DNA of 8,383 nt from Paenibacillus sp. (GTDB lineage Bacteria; Bacillota; Bacilli; Paenibacillales; Paenibacillaceae). A model generated the notes under the pieces. It ran no database searches, was not told where the DNA came from, and was given only the letters and a program-made list of their open reading frames with translations. Made by a program: the position numbers and the translations under genes. The stretch spans positions 1 through 8,383 of the forward strand of contig JAQSXN010000137.1 of the NCBI GenBank assembly GCA_029256665.1, in the 5' to 3' direction. Position 1 is the first letter of the stretch, and the number at the start of each line of letters is the position of its first letter. This document shows positions 6,038 to 8,383 of this stretch, piece after piece.

Positions 6038-7714
6038 ATGATCAAATCGACGACAAAACAAACGATGAAAACAACATTCTCGCTCCTGCTCGCGTCCAGC
6101 TTGCTGCTGTCCGCTTGCAGCGGCGGCGGCAATACGAACAATGAAGGCGGCAACGCCACGAACCAGCCTTCTTCGAGCGGCAACGCTACCTCCGAGCCTA
6201 GCAAAGGGCCAAAACCGAAAATCACTGTTTCGGTCTACGACCGCAACAACGTGCCGGAAGGCGAAGGCACGATTACGGACAACCGCTGGACGAAGTGGAT
6301 CCAGGAGAACGCGCCGGTCGACGTCGAGTTCGTGCCGATCCCGCGGACGAACTCGCAGGAGCGCTGGAACGTATTGTTCGCCTCGGGCGAAGCGCCGGAT
6401 TTGATCTTCGAATTTTCCAACGCGTTCATGAGGGAGCTTGCCGACAAAGGGCAGATTATCCCGCTGGACGAAGTAATCGAGAAAAATTCCACGACGTACA
6501 AGAAGTTCCTGCAAGAAAACGAAATCATTCAGAAGCTGACGAAGCATAACGGCGAGACTTACTTCTTCGGACGCCAAATCCCGATGACGACGAACCACTT
6601 CCTGATGATTCGCAAGGATTGGCTCGACAAGCTTAACCTGAAAGTGCCGACGACGACGGATGAATTCCTCGAAGTCGCGAAAGCGTTCACAACGGGCGAT
6701 CCGGACGGCAACGGCCAAGCCGACACGCTCGGCGCGACGTTCCAAGCCGTGGACTTCTTCTACCAAATGAACAACATCCCGGCCGATCCGGTGAACGCGT
6801 ATTTCCTGGAGGGCGGCGAGCTGAAGCGCTCGTGGGACCGTCCGCAGGCCGTTCTGGCATTCAAGAAAGCCATGTACGAAGCCGGCGTTGTCGACAAAGA
6901 CATCTTCGCCGACCAGAACGGCGCGAAAGCGCAGCAGGATTGGCTGAACGGCAAGCTCGGCATCTGGGGGATGGGCGGTCTTGAAGGCGGCGGCGGCTAC
7001 AGCGCATACGAGACTTTGATGACGAACAATCCGAATGCCGAGGTCGCGATCCTTCCTATGCCCGCATCGGAATTCGGCACCTTCGCACCGGCTGGCGGAA
7101 CGCCGGTCCAGTTCACCGCCGCGATCAACGCGACGGCCAAGGATCCTGACGCGGTCATGCAATACATCGACTGGCTGAGCAGCGAGGAAGTTGCGAAGAC
7201 GCTTATGTTCGGCTTCGAAGGCGAGCATTACAAGATTGGCGAGAACGGCTGTCCGAAGCCGATCGACCCGGCGAAGAACAAGCAAGAGCTAAATTACAAC
7301 GGCGACATGTACATGCTGGCCAACACCGGCCTGATGGGCGAATGCGCCGAGTTCTCCAACCAGCTGGATCCCGCCAAGCCGCTTAACCAATCGTACCTGG
7401 ATCTGATCGAGCAAGGCCGCGCGGCTTACCTGTCGCCGGATCGTCCGCTCTGGAAGGAAATCGAGTTCTCCCCTTCCCTGCCGGCCGACATGCTGGTGAC
7501 GACGAACACGATCAAGAACACGCTGACGAACATTTATACAAAAGCAATCGTCGGAGGTGCGTCCGAAACCGTCGAGAAAGCGATCGAGGAAGCGAAGAAG
7601 GCCTGGGAGCAAGCCGGCGGCGCCAAGATCGACGAGTTCTACGCCAAGTCTTATGCGGATAACAAGGATAACATCATCCATACGGACGAGTATTTTCAAT
7701 ACATTCGCAAGTAA
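6038..7714 (+). CDS. Extracellular solute-binding lipoprotein, LplA type
   Basis: This 558-residue sugar-binding lipoprotein serves the ABC importer and catches oligosaccharides outside the membrane for the two permeases. The signal peptide ends in the lipobox LSAC with Cys27, the lipid attachment site. A Gly/Asn/Ser/Thr linker follows (about 28-57), then the binding fold. DPDGNGQADTLG (221-232) is the Asp/Asn-rich, calcium-loop-like motif common in LplA-type proteins. GTPVQFTAAINATAKDPDAVMQYIDWLSSEE (about 354-384) is also characteristic of them. The ATG at 6038 is chosen because AAAGGGGAG lies 10 bases before it; ATG 6031 is too close to that site and in another frame. ATG 6068 is a possible later start that keeps the signal peptide. 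The 145-base gap after the permeases shows no strong promoter, so it is probably the third gene of the operon. The ligand is inferred, not seen. Confidence 0.93.
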   Translation: MIKSTTKQTMKTTFSLLLASSLLLSACSGGGNTNNEGGNATNQPSSSGNATSEPSKGPKPKITVSVYDRNNVPEGEGTITDNRWTKWIQENAPVDVEFVPIPRTNSQERWNVLFASGEAPDLIFEFSNAFMRELADKGQIIPLDEVIEKNSTTYKKFLQENEIIQKLTKHNGETYFFGRQIPMTTNHFLMIRKDWLDKLNLKVPTTTDEFLEVAKAFTTGDPDGNGQADTLGATFQAVDFFYQMNNIPADPVNAYFLEGGELKRSWDRPQAVLAFKKAMYEAGVVDKDIFADQNGAKAQQDWLNGKLGIWGMGGLEGGGGYSAYETLMTNNPNAEVAILPMPASEFGTFAPAGGTPVQFTAAINATAKDPDAVMQYIDWLSSEEVAKTLMFGFEGEHYKIGENGCPKPIDPAKNKQELNYNGDMYMLANTGLMGECAEFSNQLDPAKPLNQSYLDLIEQGRAAYLSPDRPLWKEIEFSPSLPADMLVTTNTIKNTLTNIYTKAIVGGASETVEKAIEEAKKAWEQAGGAKIDEFYAKSYADNKDNIIHTDEYFQYIRK

Positions 7715-7716
7715 AG

Positions 7717-7729
7717 ACCGTTAGACGGT
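7717..7729 (+). repeat. Short hairpin after the binding-protein gene
   Basis: ACCGT (7717-7721) and ACGGT (7725-7729) form a 5-bp stem with a 3-base loop immediately after the stop codon. It is too weak to terminate alone. It may help stabilise the 3' end of the message ahead of the larger hairpin at 7758. Confidence 0.3.
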
Positions 7730-7757
7730 TCGAACGATAAGCATTACTGCAGCAGAG

Positions 7758-7782
7758 AGAGGCGGAGAATGACTCCGCCTCT
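7758..7782 (+). terminator. Terminator-like hairpin after the transporter operon
   Basis: AGAGGCGGAG (7758-7767) and CTCCGCCTCT (7773-7782) form a perfect 10-bp GC-rich stem around AATGA. Only TT follows before GCCGTCTGC, so the T-run is poor. It may end the operon only partly, allowing some read-through into the lyase gene, or act as a 3' stabiliser. Confidence 0.65.
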
Positions 7783-7825
7783 TGCCGTCTGCATATGGCG
7801 ACCCTTCAGGACGTCTTTGGCCGAT

Positions 7826-7839
7826 TGTAAGCGCTGTTA
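7826..7839. promoter_or_regulatory. Catabolite-responsive element (CcpA site) before the lyase gene
   Basis: TGTAAGCGCTGTTA matches the Bacillus cre consensus TGWNANCGNTNWCA at every defined position except one (T for C near the end). It lies 34 bases before the lyase start codon. A weak -10-like TATATC (7838-7843) overlaps its right end, so CcpA bound here would block transcription while preferred sugars are present. No comparable site was found before the other genes by eye. Confidence 0.7.
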
Positions 7840-7872
7840 TATCGTTAACCTACTTCACGATTAAGGGGATGA

Positions 7873-8383
7873 ATGACATTGAAATGGCATTTGTTCAAAT
7901 TCGCATCAGTCTTGACGGTCACGGCCATGCTCTTTAATTTAATCATCTTGCCCGCCCCTCCGGCTTCGGCAAGCGGCGTCGCCGACGAATATGATGAGCT
8001 GCGCGCTAAGCTGCACGACGAGCTCACCGGAGGTGACGGCTTCGATCCCGAGGACCCCGATATCGCGCCGCGAATCGACAGCCTTGACGATTTCACCGGG
8101 TCATTCTGGGGCGCGATGAATACAAACGCCGACCGCACCTATCTGTGGAGCGATCTCGCGAGCCCCCTCGGTCCCGACATGCAGTCCAACCATGTATCAG
8201 GCAACTACGATCGGCTGCAGAGAATGGCTACCGCGTACGGTACGAGAGGCTCCGCCTATTACGGGAATGCCGAGCTGCGGGAGGATATCATTTCGGGCAT
8301 GGATTGGATGTACGCGAACCGCTACAACACGAACGTTCCCAAGCGGGGTTACGGCAACTGGTTTGACTGGCAAATCGCTTCCC
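7873..8383 (+). CDS. Secreted polysaccharide lyase family 8 enzyme, N-terminal part only
   Basis: This is the first 170 residues of a PL8 lyase, the family of hyaluronate, chondroitin AC and xanthan lyases. These enzymes cut uronate-containing chains by beta-elimination. The gene runs off the right edge; full-length members are roughly 700-1000 residues or more. A signal peptide is visible: basic start, hydrophobic core (about 10-26) and cleavage after PASA at residue 33. Then come family landmarks: NTNADRTYLWSDL (83-95), NYDRLQRMATAYGTRGSAYYGNAEL (111-135), MDWMYANRYN (143-152) and YGNWFDWQIAS (160-170). The last corresponds to the PL8 motif usually seen as GNWWDWEIG, part of the substrate cleft, with Phe for the second Trp. 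Catalytic Asn, His and Tyr lie beyond the window. The start could be ATG 7873, only 4 bases after AAGGGG, or in-frame TTG 7879, which has better spacing. Confidence 0.9.
   Translation, partial: MTLKWHLFKFASVLTVTAMLFNLIILPAPPASASGVADEYDELRAKLHDELTGGDGFDPEDPDIAPRIDSLDDFTGSFWGAMNTNADRTYLWSDLASPLGPDMQSNHVSGNYDRLQRMATAYGTRGSAYYGNAELREDIISGMDWMYANRYNTNVPKRGYGNWFDWQIAS

Noticed and set aside
5953..6144. 63-codon frame with TTG start behind GGGAGGTGA
   Set aside because: It overlaps the binding-protein gene by more than 100 bases, uses a weak start and resembles no known peptide. It is kept only as an oddity, not annotated as a gene.
7836..7850. GTTATATCGTTAACC as another copy of the GTATAT operator before the lyase
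   Set aside because: It has an extra T inside the half-site, lacks the A-tract and GACAG ending, and has no partner 19 bp away. It is more likely part of the promoter and cre region.
1..8383. CRISPR arrays, transposases, tRNA or rRNA genes
   Set aside because: I saw no regularly spaced repeats with unique spacers, no transposase motifs or terminal inverted repeats, and no tRNA- or rRNA-like sequence.

Overview
The window looks like Firmicutes DNA of the Paenibacillus/Cohnella type. It is GC-rich and has strong AGGAGG-like ribosome binding sites. It also carries the combination typical of those genera: a membrane-anchored AraC regulator beside an LplB/YtcP/LplA-type sugar ABC transporter without its own ATPase. 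The genus is inferred from gene type and style, not from a marker gene.

Layout: bases 1-291 hold no supported gene, only two inverted repeats, one of them a good terminator candidate (157-192). A GH88 unsaturated glucuronyl hydrolase is read leftward (1455 to 292). Divergent from it is a 738-residue membrane-bound AraC-family regulator (1644-3860), closed by a clear Rho-independent terminator (3869-3906). A 176-base regulatory gap follows, then two permeases (4083-5000 and 5017-5892) and a lipoprotein solute-binding protein (6038-7714). A hairpin (7758-7782) ends that unit. The window closes with the first 170 codons of a secreted polysaccharide lyase family 8 enzyme (from 7873), preceded by a near-consensus catabolite-repression site (7826-7839).

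Inferred job: this is a utilisation locus for an acidic polysaccharide. The secreted PL8 lyase cuts a uronate-containing polymer (hyaluronan, chondroitin or xanthan are the family's substrates) and leaves unsaturated uronyl oligosaccharides. The lipoprotein and two permeases import them, presumably powered by a shared MsmX-like ATPase encoded elsewhere. The cytoplasmic GH88 enzyme then removes the 4,5-unsaturated uronic acid. The regulator, with a large extracytoplasmic sensor region, probably detects an oligosaccharide or related signal outside the cell.

The most interesting non-coding signal is a bipartite repeat. GTATAT-type half-sites lie 19 bp apart with an A-tract between them. Two clear pairs occur, one in front of the regulator and one in front of the transporter. 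A second, degenerate pair lies at the transporter, and a single conserved half-site lies in front of the GH88 gene. This is a strong candidate for the operator of the local AraC regulator and defines a small putative regulon.
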